Source of the DNA: Bacteroidota bacterium
GTDB lineage: Bacteria; Bacteroidota; Bacteroidia; B-17B0; Aurantibacillaceae
Direction of reading: 5' to 3'
NCBI GenBank assembly: GCA_963169355.1
Contig: CAUJCR010000047.1
Span: 1 to 64,000, forward strand
DNA: 64,000 bases
Part shown: piece after piece, positions 35,380-44,612 of the stretch
Position numbering within the stretch: the first letter of the stretch is position 1
Layout of the letters: each line of letters begins with the position of its first letter
Program-made: the position numbers and the translations under genes
Notes under the pieces: model-generated
What the model saw: the letters and a program-made list of their open reading frames with translations, nothing else
The model's database searches: none
Told to the model about the DNA's origin: nothing

Positions 35380-37166
35380 GTATAGCCAGTTCAATTGATA
35401 AGTTAAAAAGAGAAATAACGTATAAAAAAATGCTGTTTATTGACGGAAACGTTCAAGATGTTTATTTACACGATGGACAATTTCAGAAACTAAACAATTT
35501 TTTAGTTCAACAATTAAAAGAAAACCAGCAGTTTGAAGAAATTTTTGTTTGGGACAGAATTGAAGGTTTAATTGAAGGTGATCCTATAAAATTAGAAACA
35601 CCCAAAGCAAAAAGTGTTTCTAAGGAGAAGCAAATTGAAGGTTTAGATGTTGATTTTGCCGATGAACAACAACAAGGCGGACAATTCAAACGCCCTACCG
35701 ATTTTTATTCTATTGTATACAAGAACTTATTAAACGACAAACGCAAAGTATGCTTCATTATTAACTATTCAAATTATCTTTTTGGTGGGGAGCAAGGACT
35801 TGCAGATTGCGACCGTGAAGATTTGACAAAACTTGCAAGAGGTGTTCGTGAACAAACCGTTCAAATTAGCAACGGAGGAAGTGCAATAGTATTTGTAACA
35901 ACAAATATTTCTCACATTCCTGTTTCAATCTATCAAAAAAATCCAGACAGCAAGTTAATTACTCTTGGAAATCCAGATAGAGAAGAGCGAAAAGCAATAG
36001 TTGAAAATATTTCTGCTCACTTCAAATTGAGAACAGATTTGGATGCAGATGAACAAAGTAAAATTGACCTGATAGATGGGATGGATAATTTTACTGCTAA
36101 AGAAATAATTCAGGTTGCACAACTTTCCAAAACAACCGATGATATTACTGTTGAAAAACTTCTCTCGTTATATAAGTATGGTAAAAAAGATAGTCCTTGG
36201 GAGCAACTTGAACCAAAGAAAATTCGAAAAATTAGTGAAATTTTAGGTAAACGAGTAAAAGGACAAGATTCGGCAATTGCGAAAGTACGTGAAGTAGTTA
36301 TCAGAGCTAAAACAGGATTAAGTGGCTTACAACATAGTAAGTCTAAGAGTAAACCTAAAGGAGTTTTATTTTTTGCAGGTCCTACCGGAGTTGGTAAAAC
36401 AGAACTTGCCAAATCACTTGCAGAATTTCTTTTCAATGATGAAGGTGCATGCATTCGTTTTGATATGAGCGAATATAATCACGAACACAGTGACCAAAAA
36501 CTGATTGGTGCACCTCCCGGCTATGTTGGATATGAAGCAGGAGGACAATTAACAAACCTCATTAAAGAAAGACCGTTTTGTGTATTGCTATTTGACGAAA
36601 TTGAAAAAGCACATCCAAAAATTCTCGATAAGTTTCTTCAAATTTTGGAAGATGGTCGTTTAACTGACAGTAAAGGTGAAACAGTTTATTTCTCTGAGTG
36701 TATAATCGTATTTACATCAAACATCGGTGCTAACAAGGTTAGAAATAATATGTGCTTTGATGAAATACAAAAGACAATTTTTGAGTCCATTAAGGATAAG
36801 TTTGAAAACGAAATCAATCGTCCAGAACTCCTCGGAAGAATAGGATACAGCAATATTGTAACCTTCAATTTTATTAAAGACCCTGATATTCAAAAGGCAA
36901 TAGCAAGTAGCAAAATCAACCCTATTATTGAATACTTAAAAGAAAGCAAACTCATCAATCTGGAATTCACAAACAAAGATGAGTTCTTAGAATTTGTTCT
37001 TTCTAAAACAGATGCCACTAAAGGCGGGCGTGATATTTTAAACAAATTGGAAGACATCCTCGTTTCGCAGCTTGCAGATTACATTTTCGACAATGACGGT
37101 TACATTTATCCCAATTCAACTGTAAAAGCAACATTCAATAAAGACAAGATTAGTTTTGAGCATTAA
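35376..37166 (+). CDS. two-module AAA+ ATPase: Ycf46-like degenerate module plus ClpB-type module
   Basis: A 596-residue protein. Residues 1-270 look like an AAA module without a P-loop; LFIDGNVQDVYL, IFVWDRIEGL, VCFIINYSNYLFGG and SAIVFVTTNISHIP recall the N-terminal half of Ycf46. Residues 290-596 are a complete Clp/HSP100 module: GKRVKGQDSAI, Walker A GPTGVGKT (335-342), pore loop PGYVGYEAGG, Walker B LLFDEIEKAHP (D407, E408), sensor 1 IIVFTSNIG and a C-terminal D2-small domain with KGGRD. It lacks the Clp N-domain and the ClpB M-domain, and no protease is encoded nearby. It is likely a protein-remodelling unfoldase of the operon. Confidence 0.88.
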   Translation: MSIASSIDKLKREITYKKMLFIDGNVQDVYLHDGQFQKLNNFLVQQLKENQQFEEIFVWDRIEGLIEGDPIKLETPKAKSVSKEKQIEGLDVDFADEQQQGGQFKRPTDFYSIVYKNLLNDKRKVCFIINYSNYLFGGEQGLADCDREDLTKLARGVREQTVQISNGGSAIVFVTTNISHIPVSIYQKNPDSKLITLGNPDREERKAIVENISAHFKLRTDLDADEQSKIDLIDGMDNFTAKEIIQVAQLSKTTDDITVEKLLSLYKYGKKDSPWEQLEPKKIRKISEILGKRVKGQDSAIAKVREVVIRAKTGLSGLQHSKSKSKPKGVLFFAGPTGVGKTELAKSLAEFLFNDEGACIRFDMSEYNHEHSDQKLIGAPPGYVGYEAGGQLTNLIKERPFCVLLFDEIEKAHPKILDKFLQILEDGRLTDSKGETVYFSECIIVFTSNIGANKVRNNMCFDEIQKTIFESIKDKFENEINRPELLGRIGYSNIVTFNFIKDPDIQKAIASSKINPIIEYLKESKLINLEFTNKDEFLEFVLSKTDATKGGRDILNKLEDILVSQLADYIFDNDGYIYPNSTVKATFNKDKISFEH

Positions 37167-37704
37167 TTTCAATATAGCTACTATTAATCAGTGCACTGAA
37201 GCCGAGGGACCAAATAAACGACTTGCCATTTGGTTTCAAGGATGTAACATTCAATGTGCGGAATGTTGCAACCCTAAATTATTTTCACTGAATAAAGCAA
37301 ATATTGTTTCATTAGATGAACTTATTGATATTATTAAAAATGCCAACCGCAATTTTGAAATTGAAGGGGTCACATTTCTTGGCGGTGAACCTACTATGCA
37401 AAAAGGATTATCTGAATTGTCAAAATCAATTCAGAAATTAGGTTTGGGGGTTTTACTATTTACAGGTAGAGTTATAGAGGAATTACCTGAAGAATTAGTA
37501 AAAAGTGTTGATTTAATCATTGACGGCCAGTTTGAAAAAGACAATATTGAAAAGGAACGTAACCTAATTGGATCTAAAAATCAAAGATTGATTTGTATTT
37601 CTGATAGATACAAGAATTCATTAGACTGGTTTTATTCTATAAGATCAAAGAAAGTGGAATTGAATGTTTCCGAAACAATACATATGACAGGGGATGTTTT
37701 GTAA
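37156..37704 (+). CDS. radical SAM 4Fe-4S activase-like protein
   Basis: A 182-residue radical SAM protein of the short NrdG/activase type. The cluster cysteines are C30, C34 and C37 (GCNIQCAEC, CxxxCxxC), with an extra C38 next to them, and the SAM-contact GGE motif is G76-G77-E78 in FLGGEPTMQ. It starts at TTG, 11 bases inside the end of the ATPase gene. Members usually install a glycyl radical on a partner enzyme, but no glycyl-radical protein or ribonucleotide reductase is in the window, so its target may be a protein of this operon or a nucleotide. It is the last gene of the operon and precedes a perfect hairpin. Confidence 0.88.
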   Translation: MSINFNIATINQCTEAEGPNKRLAIWFQGCNIQCAECCNPKLFSLNKANIVSLDELIDIIKNANRNFEIEGVTFLGGEPTMQKGLSELSKSIQKLGLGVLLFTGRVIEELPEELVKSVDLIIDGQFEKDNIEKERNLIGSKNQRLICISDRYKNSLDWFYSIRSKKVELNVSETIHMTGDVL

Positions 37705-37721
37705 CTTAACAATAGTTCTAA

Positions 37722-37747
37722 TTTTTGGATTCTTACAAATCCAAAAA
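37722..37747. terminator. hairpin closing the helicase-AAA-radical SAM operon
   Basis: Perfect 10-base arms, TTTTTGGATT and AATCCAAAAA, around a six-base loop (CTTACA). The arm ends are T- and A-rich, so it could act as a terminator in both directions, though only a loose T run follows. It lies 17 bases past the radical SAM stop. Confidence 0.65.
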
Positions 37748-37814
37748 CAGCAATTTTTTACATTCTACAAAATATAGCAAGAAGGCAAGGTTAAAATACC
37801 GATATTTACCTTAA

Positions 37815-37822
37815 TAAGTTTG
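37815..37822 (+). promoter_or_regulatory. -7 element touching the recN start codon
   Basis: TAAGTTTG is followed by four bases and the recN ATG at 37827, the same geometry as at argS. No clear TTG was found at the usual upstream distance. Confidence 0.5.
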
Positions 37823-37826
37823 TGTT

Positions 37827-39482
37827 ATGTTAAACTATCTTCGTATTCAAAATTTTGCATTAATTGAGCAAACAGACATTGTGTTTAATAATGGTCTAAC
37901 GGTTATTACAGGCGAAACAGGTGCCGGAAAATCAATTATCTTAGGAGCTTTGCACATAGCGCTTGGTGCTAGAGCCGAAACTAATTTGCTGAATGATAAA
38001 AACAAAAAATGTATCATCGAAGCACAGTTTAATATTCAATCTTATCAACTTAAACCTTTTTTTGATTTACACGAACTCGATTTTGAGGAACTAACCACCC
38101 TGCGTAGAGAAATTACACCCGAAGGAAAATCAAGAGCCTTTGTAAACGATACGCCCGTTAATGTATCGGTGCTTAAACAATTAGGTGAGTTTTTAATTGA
38201 TATCCATTCTCAACACGAAACGCTTTTACTAAAAGAAACTGGGTTTCAGTTTGAGTTACTCGACCATTACGCCCAGTGCAGCGATTTATTTTCTAACTAC
38301 AAAAAACAATATCAGTTATTATTACACTTAAAAAAACAACTCGAATTGCTGAGCCAACAAGAGTTACAAGCCAAAAAAGAATTAGATTATTTACAGTTTC
38401 AGTATAACGAACTAGAAGAAGCCAACCTTAAAACGGGCGAACTCCAAAGTTTAGAAGAGGAAAGTAAAACGCTTGAAAATGCAGAAATTATTAAAAACAC
38501 ACTGCATAAAACCTCCCAAATCATTAATAACGGCGATGATACTATTTTAACAGCCATAGCGCAAGCCAAACAACAACTGCAAAGTATTTCAAAATACGGC
38601 AAGCAGTTTCAAGAATTATATGAGCGCTTAAACTCGGTAAGTATTGAATTAAAAGAACTAGCCAACGATGTAGAAAATAGCGCAGACGCTGTGGTGTTTA
38701 ACAATGAACGCTTAGAAGTTGTAAATAATCAATTAGATAAAATAAATCGTTTACTAAAAAAACATCACGTTAATTCCGAAGATGAGTTGTTACAAATAAA
38801 ACAAGACATTGAACAATCGTTACAGCAATTTTCTTCATTAGAATCGAACATTGAGAAGATAAATAAAGACATTATAACAACCGAAAAACAATGTCAAGCC
38901 TTAGCTACTGAGTTATCTACTAAAAGAAAAAAATCCATCAGCAACATTGAGCAACAAATAAAAACCATGTTGGGTAATTTATCCATGCCTAATGCTCAGT
39001 TTAAAATTGAACTTGTACAAAACAAGGAATTAAGTATAAATGGCTTAGATAGTATTACCTTTTTATTTACCGCTAATAAAGGCATGGAATTTAAAGCGCT
39101 ACACAAAACGGCTTCGGGCGGAGAGTTATCAAGGCTCATGCTTTGTCTTAAAGCTTTGTTGGCAGAACGTAAGGCCTTACCTACTATTATCTTTGATGAA
39201 ATAGACACCGGCGTAAGTGGCGATGTGGCAGATAAAATAGGGCAAATTATGTTGAGCATGGGCAAGCAAATGCAAGTAATGGTTATTACGCATTTACCTC
39301 AAATGGCTAGTAAAGGCAACAACCACCTTTATGTATATAAAACCGATACACATCAAAAAACCGTTACCAGTATTAAACCACTTAACGAGCAAGAACGCAT
39401 TGCCGAAATAGCTAAAATGTTGAGCACGGGTTCGCCAAGCGAGATAGCTGTAAAAAATGCTAAAGAGTTATTAAATGCTTAA
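37827..39482 (+). CDS. recN: DNA repair protein RecN
   Basis: An SMC-like ATPase that acts early in double-strand break repair. At 551 residues it is full length. The Walker A region TVITGETGAGKSIILGAL is near residue 30. Two long coiled coils fill about residues 160-370, and the C-terminal half has the ABC signature ASGGELSRLMLCLKAL, Walker B PTIIFDEIDTGVSGDVAD and a D-loop, ending with VITHLPQMAS. It overlaps the following sulfatase gene by eight bases. It borders the novel operon, but recN itself is a core gene. Confidence 0.97.
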   Translation: MLNYLRIQNFALIEQTDIVFNNGLTVITGETGAGKSIILGALHIALGARAETNLLNDKNKKCIIEAQFNIQSYQLKPFFDLHELDFEELTTLRREITPEGKSRAFVNDTPVNVSVLKQLGEFLIDIHSQHETLLLKETGFQFELLDHYAQCSDLFSNYKKQYQLLLHLKKQLELLSQQELQAKKELDYLQFQYNELEEANLKTGELQSLEEESKTLENAEIIKNTLHKTSQIINNGDDTILTAIAQAKQQLQSISKYGKQFQELYERLNSVSIELKELANDVENSADAVVFNNERLEVVNNQLDKINRLLKKHHVNSEDELLQIKQDIEQSLQQFSSLESNIEKINKDIITTEKQCQALATELSTKRKKSISNIEQQIKTMLGNLSMPNAQFKIELVQNKELSINGLDSITFLFTANKGMEFKALHKTASGGELSRLMLCLKALLAERKALPTIIFDEIDTGVSGDVADKIGQIMLSMGKQMQVMVITHLPQMASKGNNHLYVYKTDTHQKTVTSIKPLNEQERIAEIAKMLSTGSPSEIAVKNAKELLNA

Positions 39483-41415
39483 CCGATTTCGGCAACATAT
39501 TCCAGCCTATATACCATTTTTTGTAAAACTGTATTTACTAAATGTGTTGTTGTTTTTTATAGAGCGGGTGTTGTTTTATTTCTACAATCAATCGGTTGAT
39601 GTTGGTGCTGTTAATTTATCGGATAAACTGATGGCTTTTAAAACCAGTTGGGAGTTTGACACCACTATTATATGCTGGATATTTTTAATACCATTTTTAG
39701 CATTTGGTGTTTTAGAAATAACAAAGCAAATTCAGTACACAAGGTTTGTGTATTGGTTTTGCCTATTTTGTTTGGCAGTAGCGCATTTTGTATCTATTGC
39801 CAACATTCCTTTCTTTCATCAATTTGGCACACACTTAAACCGAACTGCGTTTTTATGGAGCGAAAATACAAGCTTTGCCATCGGCGTTATTTTTGGTAGC
39901 TTCATGTATTGGGGTTTTATTTTAGTGTATCTACCCATTTTAGTTTTACTCATTTATGTTTCAAATCGTTTTTACCGAAGTTATCAAGCCAACGTTTCAC
40001 ACATCAAATGGTATAAGCAAAGTGTAGTAGCATTATTTGGTATTGCTTTTTTATTATTAGGAATGAGGGGTCGTATTTTTGATCGTTCGGGGCTAGATGA
40101 AGGAGTTGCTATTGTTTCAGAAAATGGTTTTATTAATCAGTTAGCCATCAATGCCAATTTTACGTTTTGGAAAAGTGTGGCATCAAAACCAAGCACGCAA
40201 AGCTATCAAGTGCCTAACAACATTAATGAGAGCATTGCCTTTACACAACATTATTTGGGTATTAACAAGCCCGTAGGTCAATCTATTAGTCGGCAAGAAA
40301 ACATCCACTCCGATACCATACATCCTTATAATGTTGTTATTGTTGTAATGGAAAGCATGTGCTTATTTAAAATGGGATATTACAACGGGAAAAACTTAAC
40401 GCCTCATCTTGATGAACTCAATAAAGAATCCATTTTTTGTAATCAGTTTTTTTCATCAGGCATTCACACCTTTAATGGATTATTTTCTACCAGCACTGGT
40501 TTTCCAAGTATTTATGAAGAACAAGGCTTAAAACAATATGTAAAAAAGCCCTTTGATGGTTTGGGAACGCTTTTAAAGCAACAAGGCTACGAAAATTATT
40601 TTTACACCACGCACGATGCACACTTTGATAACATGCAAGGTTTTTTTCGGTTTAATAAATTTGAGCATATTATCAGCGAATACGATTTTAAGTATTCACA
40701 ACGCATAAGTTCACTAGGTGTTCCAGACCATGTATTACTCGACAAATTAATTGAAACAACCAATGCTCGAAAAAACAACAAACCATTTTTAGCCGTAGCC
40801 ATGACCGCCTCCGACCATGGCCCATGGAAAATTCCTGACAACATTCCTTTTAAACCCAATGGCGAAACCCCACAAGACAACTGTACATTGTACGCCGATT
40901 GGGCTATTGGAGAGTTTATGAAAAAAGCCAAACAACAAACATGGTATAACAATACCGTGTTTATATTTTTAGGCGACCATGGTTTATCAATGGGGCACAC
41001 CTACGAAATGCCTTTAAGTTATCATCACATACCGTGTATTATTCATCAACCGCAATTATTCTCACCCGACACAATATCATCGCCTTGCTACCAACCCGAT
41101 ATTACAGCCACCGTGATGGGCATTATTGGTGCGTCATACACCAACAACACATTTGGCATTAACATTTTAAAAGAAAAACATCCTTTTGTTGTTTTTTCGG
41201 CGGATAATAAAATAGGTTGTGTAGATGATAAAGGCAATTATTTTTTTACAACACTCTACAATAAAAAAACGTACTTAAAAAAATATCAAAATTTAAACCC
41301 ACATAACTTTGTAAACGAGTTACCACAAAAAGCAGATAGCCTACACAAAGGCATGATGCACATTTACAACACCGCTCAATATTTTATTCAAAAAGAATAT
41401 TTGTTGTATCCTTAA
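39475..41415 (+). CDS. LTA synthase family sulfatase (membrane phosphoethanolamine/glycerol-phosphate transferase type)
   Basis: A 646-residue protein with about five N-terminal membrane helices (residues 12-215) and a periplasmic alkaline-phosphatase-fold domain. The catalytic metal region starts NVVIVVMESMCLFKMGYYNGKNLTPHLDEL, the nucleophile region is HTFNGLFSTSTGFPSIYE, and the second metal site is TVFIFLGDHGLSMG with later HHIPCII. The fold is shared by lipoteichoic-acid synthases and phosphoethanolamine transferases. In a Gram-negative it more likely modifies lipid A, glycan or lipid head groups. It overlaps recN by eight bases and converges with the permease gene with overlapping stops. 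Confidence 0.87.
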   Translation: MLNRFRQHIPAYIPFFVKLYLLNVLLFFIERVLFYFYNQSVDVGAVNLSDKLMAFKTSWEFDTTIICWIFLIPFLAFGVLEITKQIQYTRFVYWFCLFCLAVAHFVSIANIPFFHQFGTHLNRTAFLWSENTSFAIGVIFGSFMYWGFILVYLPILVLLIYVSNRFYRSYQANVSHIKWYKQSVVALFGIAFLLLGMRGRIFDRSGLDEGVAIVSENGFINQLAINANFTFWKSVASKPSTQSYQVPNNINESIAFTQHYLGINKPVGQSISRQENIHSDTIHPYNVVIVVMESMCLFKMGYYNGKNLTPHLDELNKESIFCNQFFSSGIHTFNGLFSTSTGFPSIYEEQGLKQYVKKPFDGLGTLLKQQGYENYFYTTHDAHFDNMQGFFRFNKFEHIISEYDFKYSQRISSLGVPDHVLLDKLIETTNARKNNKPFLAVAMTASDHGPWKIPDNIPFKPNGETPQDNCTLYADWAIGEFMKKAKQQTWYNNTVFIFLGDHGLSMGHTYEMPLSYHHIPCIIHQPQLFSPDTISSPCYQPDITATVMGIIGASYTNNTFGINILKEKHPFVVFSADNKIGCVDDKGNYFFTTLYNKKTYLKKYQNLNPHNFVNELPQKADSLHKGMMHIYNTAQYFIQKEYLLYP

Positions 41416-43034
41416 CTCAAGGTTAGTTTACTTTTCTTATAACCGTATAAGAAATAAACCACTAAACCTATTATTAGCCACACAAAAAAGAGCAACCAGT
41501 TTGTCCAACCCATGCCAGTAAGCAAATAACAACAAGAAATTAAGCCTAACACTGGTATTAAGGAATAATTTTTAATAAACGTAAGCACCGAAATAATAAC
41601 CCAAAACACGTAAAATAAAATCATTGGATAATGCCAGGTACCATCTTCATTTTTAATCATGCTGATGTCGTAATAAAAAATTAAAAACAAAGTAATGGCA
41701 CTCAGTATCGGAACAATAAATTTAGCATTGATGTAAGGCAACTTAAATTTACCCTTTTCGCGCTCGCTATTATCTCTTGGCAAAATTAAAACACCACCAC
41801 ATACCAACACAAAGGCAAACAAAGTACCAATACTGGTAAAATCAAGTACAAATTTTTCGTCGGTAAAAAGAATAGGAATACCTACCACTAAACCCGTTAC
41901 AATGGTTGAAAAACCTGGTGTTTTATATTTAGGATGAATCTCCGAAAACTTTTTAGGCAACAAGCCATCTCTACTCATGCTCATCCAAATGCGTGGTTGC
42001 CCCATTTGAAATACTAATAACACACTCGTCATGGCAATAACAGCCGCAATAGACACAATAAAAAGCATCCATTTAATTTCTTTTAACTTAAATATCTCTG
42101 CCAAAGGATCGCTTACACCTAATAATTTATACGACACCATGCCCGTAAGCACTAATGCAAGAATAATATAAGTTACGGTGCAAATGACTAAAGAATAAAT
42201 CATCCCTCGCGGTAAATCTCTTTGCGGATTTTTACTTTCCTCGGCTAATGTAGATACAGCATCAAAACCAATATAAGCAAAAAACACCGCCGATGCACCC
42301 GCCATCACACCACCAAAACTATTGGGCATAAAAGGTGTCCAGTTATCAATATCCACATGAAAAGCACCTACAATAATTATTAAAACAATAATTAATAATT
42401 TCAACATCACCATTAAATTACTAATATTCTTACTTTCTTTAGTACCAACAAATACCAAAGCGGTAATAACTACATTAATAACTAAAGCCGGTAAATCTAA
42501 AATAATTTTAAAGCCACCCAACTCGGGAGCGCTAAGCCAAGCTGTAAGTTCCTCTCCTGTTCTGTTTTCTAAAAAAGCAGCATGAGCAGCGGTGTAATTT
42601 GTAGTTAGCCACTCAGGAATACCAGTTACTAAATTTGTAAAATAACCACTCCACGAAAAAGCAATATAAATATTACCAATAGAATATTCCATTAAAAGAG
42701 CCCAACCAATAATCCAAGCAAACACTTCGCCAAACGACACATAAGCATAAGAATAAGCACTCCCCGAAACTGGAACACGGGCTGCAAACTCTGCATAACA
42801 CATGGCAGTAAAACCACAGGCAATACCACAAATAACATATAACAAAATGACAGCTGGGCCACCAGCATAACACGCATTACCTATGGCGCTAAATGTGCCA
42901 CCGCCAATAATGGCAGCGATACCAAAGAAAGTTAAATCTTTTACAGTAAGCACTCTATGTAATCCATGGTCTTCACCATCATTTACATTTAATACCGATT
43001 TTTTTCGGGTGATATTTTTAAAAAAATGACTCAT
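41412..43034 (-). CDS. amino acid permease (APC superfamily)
   Basis: A 540-residue inner-membrane amino-acid transporter with about 13-14 hydrophobic segments. The first helix contains the unwound glycine motif FFGIAAIIGGGTFSAIGNA, the signature of APC substrate binding. VPVSGSAYSYAYVSFGEVFAWIIGW and FFAYIGFDAVSTLAEESKNPQRDLP are further marks of the cationic-amino-acid-transporter-like branch. The substrate is not determinable. It stands alone on the minus strand, and its stop overlaps that of the opposing sulfatase gene. Confidence 0.93.
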   Translation of the reverse strand: MSHFFKNITRKKSVLNVNDGEDHGLHRVLTVKDLTFFGIAAIIGGGTFSAIGNACYAGGPAVILLYVICGIACGFTAMCYAEFAARVPVSGSAYSYAYVSFGEVFAWIIGWALLMEYSIGNIYIAFSWSGYFTNLVTGIPEWLTTNYTAAHAAFLENRTGEELTAWLSAPELGGFKIILDLPALVINVVITALVFVGTKESKNISNLMVMLKLLIIVLIIIVGAFHVDIDNWTPFMPNSFGGVMAGASAVFFAYIGFDAVSTLAEESKNPQRDLPRGMIYSLVICTVTYIILALVLTGMVSYKLLGVSDPLAEIFKLKEIKWMLFIVSIAAVIAMTSVLLVFQMGQPRIWMSMSRDGLLPKKFSEIHPKYKTPGFSTIVTGLVVGIPILFTDEKFVLDFTSIGTLFAFVLVCGGVLILPRDNSEREKGKFKLPYINAKFIVPILSAITLFLIFYYDISMIKNEDGTWHYPMILFYVFWVIISVLTFIKNYSLIPVLGLISCCYLLTGMGWTNWLLFFVWLIIGLVVYFLYGYKKSKLTLS

Positions 43035-43063
43035 ATCTTTTATTTAAACAAATATATCATTTA

Positions 43064-44596
43064 TTACATCAAAAATCTTTTTACAAAAGGATTGTTTTTA
43101 ATTACGTTAATATCCAAATACAACAAAGGAATCATTAATAAGAAAGGAATAAACGGAATTTTATACCGCACAATAGCGCCTAATACTGTGGTTGTTAAGC
43201 CTACTAGCATAAAGGAACTCAATACGATAAATAAACACATCCATACTAAATTAATATCTACACTATTTTTTTGACGATAATAAATAGCAACAAAAAACAA
43301 CAGTACAAAGCATAAATTTTCAATGGAAGCCAAGAGTTCTAATATAGAATGTGCATCAAAAAATAGTGGTCGTAAAAGCACATTGAGCAATGCAATAGGC
43401 ATTAATTTTACAAATGAAGAAAAAGAATAGGTTATGCGTGGCACAAAAATAGCAGAGCCAGAAGGCGCACAGGTACTAATAAACTGAAAAGATGATGTAT
43501 CTGCATTATCCTTCTCAAAAATAGTATCATTTAAAGCATGTGGGTTCCAATACATATATTGCGCATGTGGTTTTATCTTATAGGTTTTCTGCACCGTATC
43601 CGACATATAATATTGACTAGTATCGCCATACTCAAAACGAACATATTTTTGTGTATTCAATAAAAAAGTACCACCTCTACTCAAATTAATAAAATCGTTT
43701 TGACGCACCACAATGGTTTCAATCACATCTTTATGAAACACAAATTTTAAAACAACAAGTAATGAACTACCGATAACAACATACGTTGCTATGTAAATGA
43801 TGAAAACACGTAGTCCTGATTTAATCTTAAAATAAGAAAGTGTTACAAATAAAATAAATGGCAGTAATATTAATAAGAGTATGTAAGGTTTTAGTACTAA
43901 AAATAATAAAGTTGTGATGAACGCACCTAACACATAGGATAACTTAAATTGAAAATCGCGAAAAAGTTTCATAAAACAATAAGTAAACACACCCATAAGC
44001 GCAAATGCTAGAGGTTCTTTTAACACACCCGATGTCCAAAACAGAATAGAAGGTGTAATAAAAATAACCAGTGCTAATAAAATTTCTTTTTGTTTAAAAT
44101 ACATTTTAAAAGCTTTATAAAATGCCAACTGCCCAACAAATGAAATAAACAGCATAAACAAAGCATGTACGCTATAATGTCCAAAAGAAATAATTCTAAT
44201 AACAGCATTTATCCGAATGGGTGTGCGATTATCATTTAAGAAAAAATTAGAACTCACATCTGCCCTACCCCATTTTTCAATCTGTTTAAAATATGGTTCA
44301 TATAATGGATCTAAGTCTGATTCGGAATGTAAGCCAAAAATCATCTTAAAAAAATCGGCAGGATGATCTTGTAAGGCGCTATACATTACTTCGGCATCTT
44401 TTAGTGTAGAAACGCTATCGCCATTAAAACCCTTTGGATAATAACAAAAATAAATCCAATAGTAAACAAAACAAGCCAAGGTTTTACAAGCAATAATAAA
44501 AAACAAAAAACGGCGAGTTAATACCTCATCTTTAAAAAAAGAGTGTCGGTAAATAAGCCAACACATCAATGCAAAATATATACTTGCTACAATCAA
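43064..44596 (-). CDS. unrecognised polytopic membrane protein
   Basis: A 510-residue integral membrane protein with about ten hydrophobic segments and two larger loops, near residues 55-130 and 300-385. The first loop has DGDSVSTLKDAEVMYSALQDHPADF-like content with acidic residues soon after the second helix, a place where GT-C glycosyltransferases and related lipid-linked enzymes keep their catalytic Asp; the resemblance is weak. The start is a TTG at 44596, which keeps the first membrane helix whole. It lies 16 bases downstream of the PD40 gene in a minus-strand group with PAP2, suggesting an envelope-lipid role. Confidence 0.72.
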   Translation of the reverse strand: MIVASIYFALMCWLIYRHSFFKDEVLTRRFLFFIIACKTLACFVYYWIYFCYYPKGFNGDSVSTLKDAEVMYSALQDHPADFFKMIFGLHSESDLDPLYEPYFKQIEKWGRADVSSNFFLNDNRTPIRINAVIRIISFGHYSVHALFMLFISFVGQLAFYKAFKMYFKQKEILLALVIFITPSILFWTSGVLKEPLAFALMGVFTYCFMKLFRDFQFKLSYVLGAFITTLLFLVLKPYILLLILLPFILFVTLSYFKIKSGLRVFIIYIATYVVIGSSLLVVLKFVFHKDVIETIVVRQNDFINLSRGGTFLLNTQKYVRFEYGDTSQYYMSDTVQKTYKIKPHAQYMYWNPHALNDTIFEKDNADTSSFQFISTCAPSGSAIFVPRITYSFSSFVKLMPIALLNVLLRPLFFDAHSILELLASIENLCFVLLFFVAIYYRQKNSVDINLVWMCLFIVLSSFMLVGLTTTVLGAIVRYKIPFIPFLLMIPLLYLDINVIKNNPFVKRFLM

Positions 44597-44612
44597 TTTT
44601 TTTCTTTAAAAT

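Noticed and set aside
37156-37704. Viperin identity of the radical SAM protein
   Set aside because: At 182 residues it is much shorter than viperins and lacks their C-terminal region; its size and motifs fit NrdG-type activases better.
42673-42877. Cys/Leu-rich small open frames inside the permease gene
   Set aside because: They are same-strand, out-of-frame shadows of the permease's membrane segments without own start signals.
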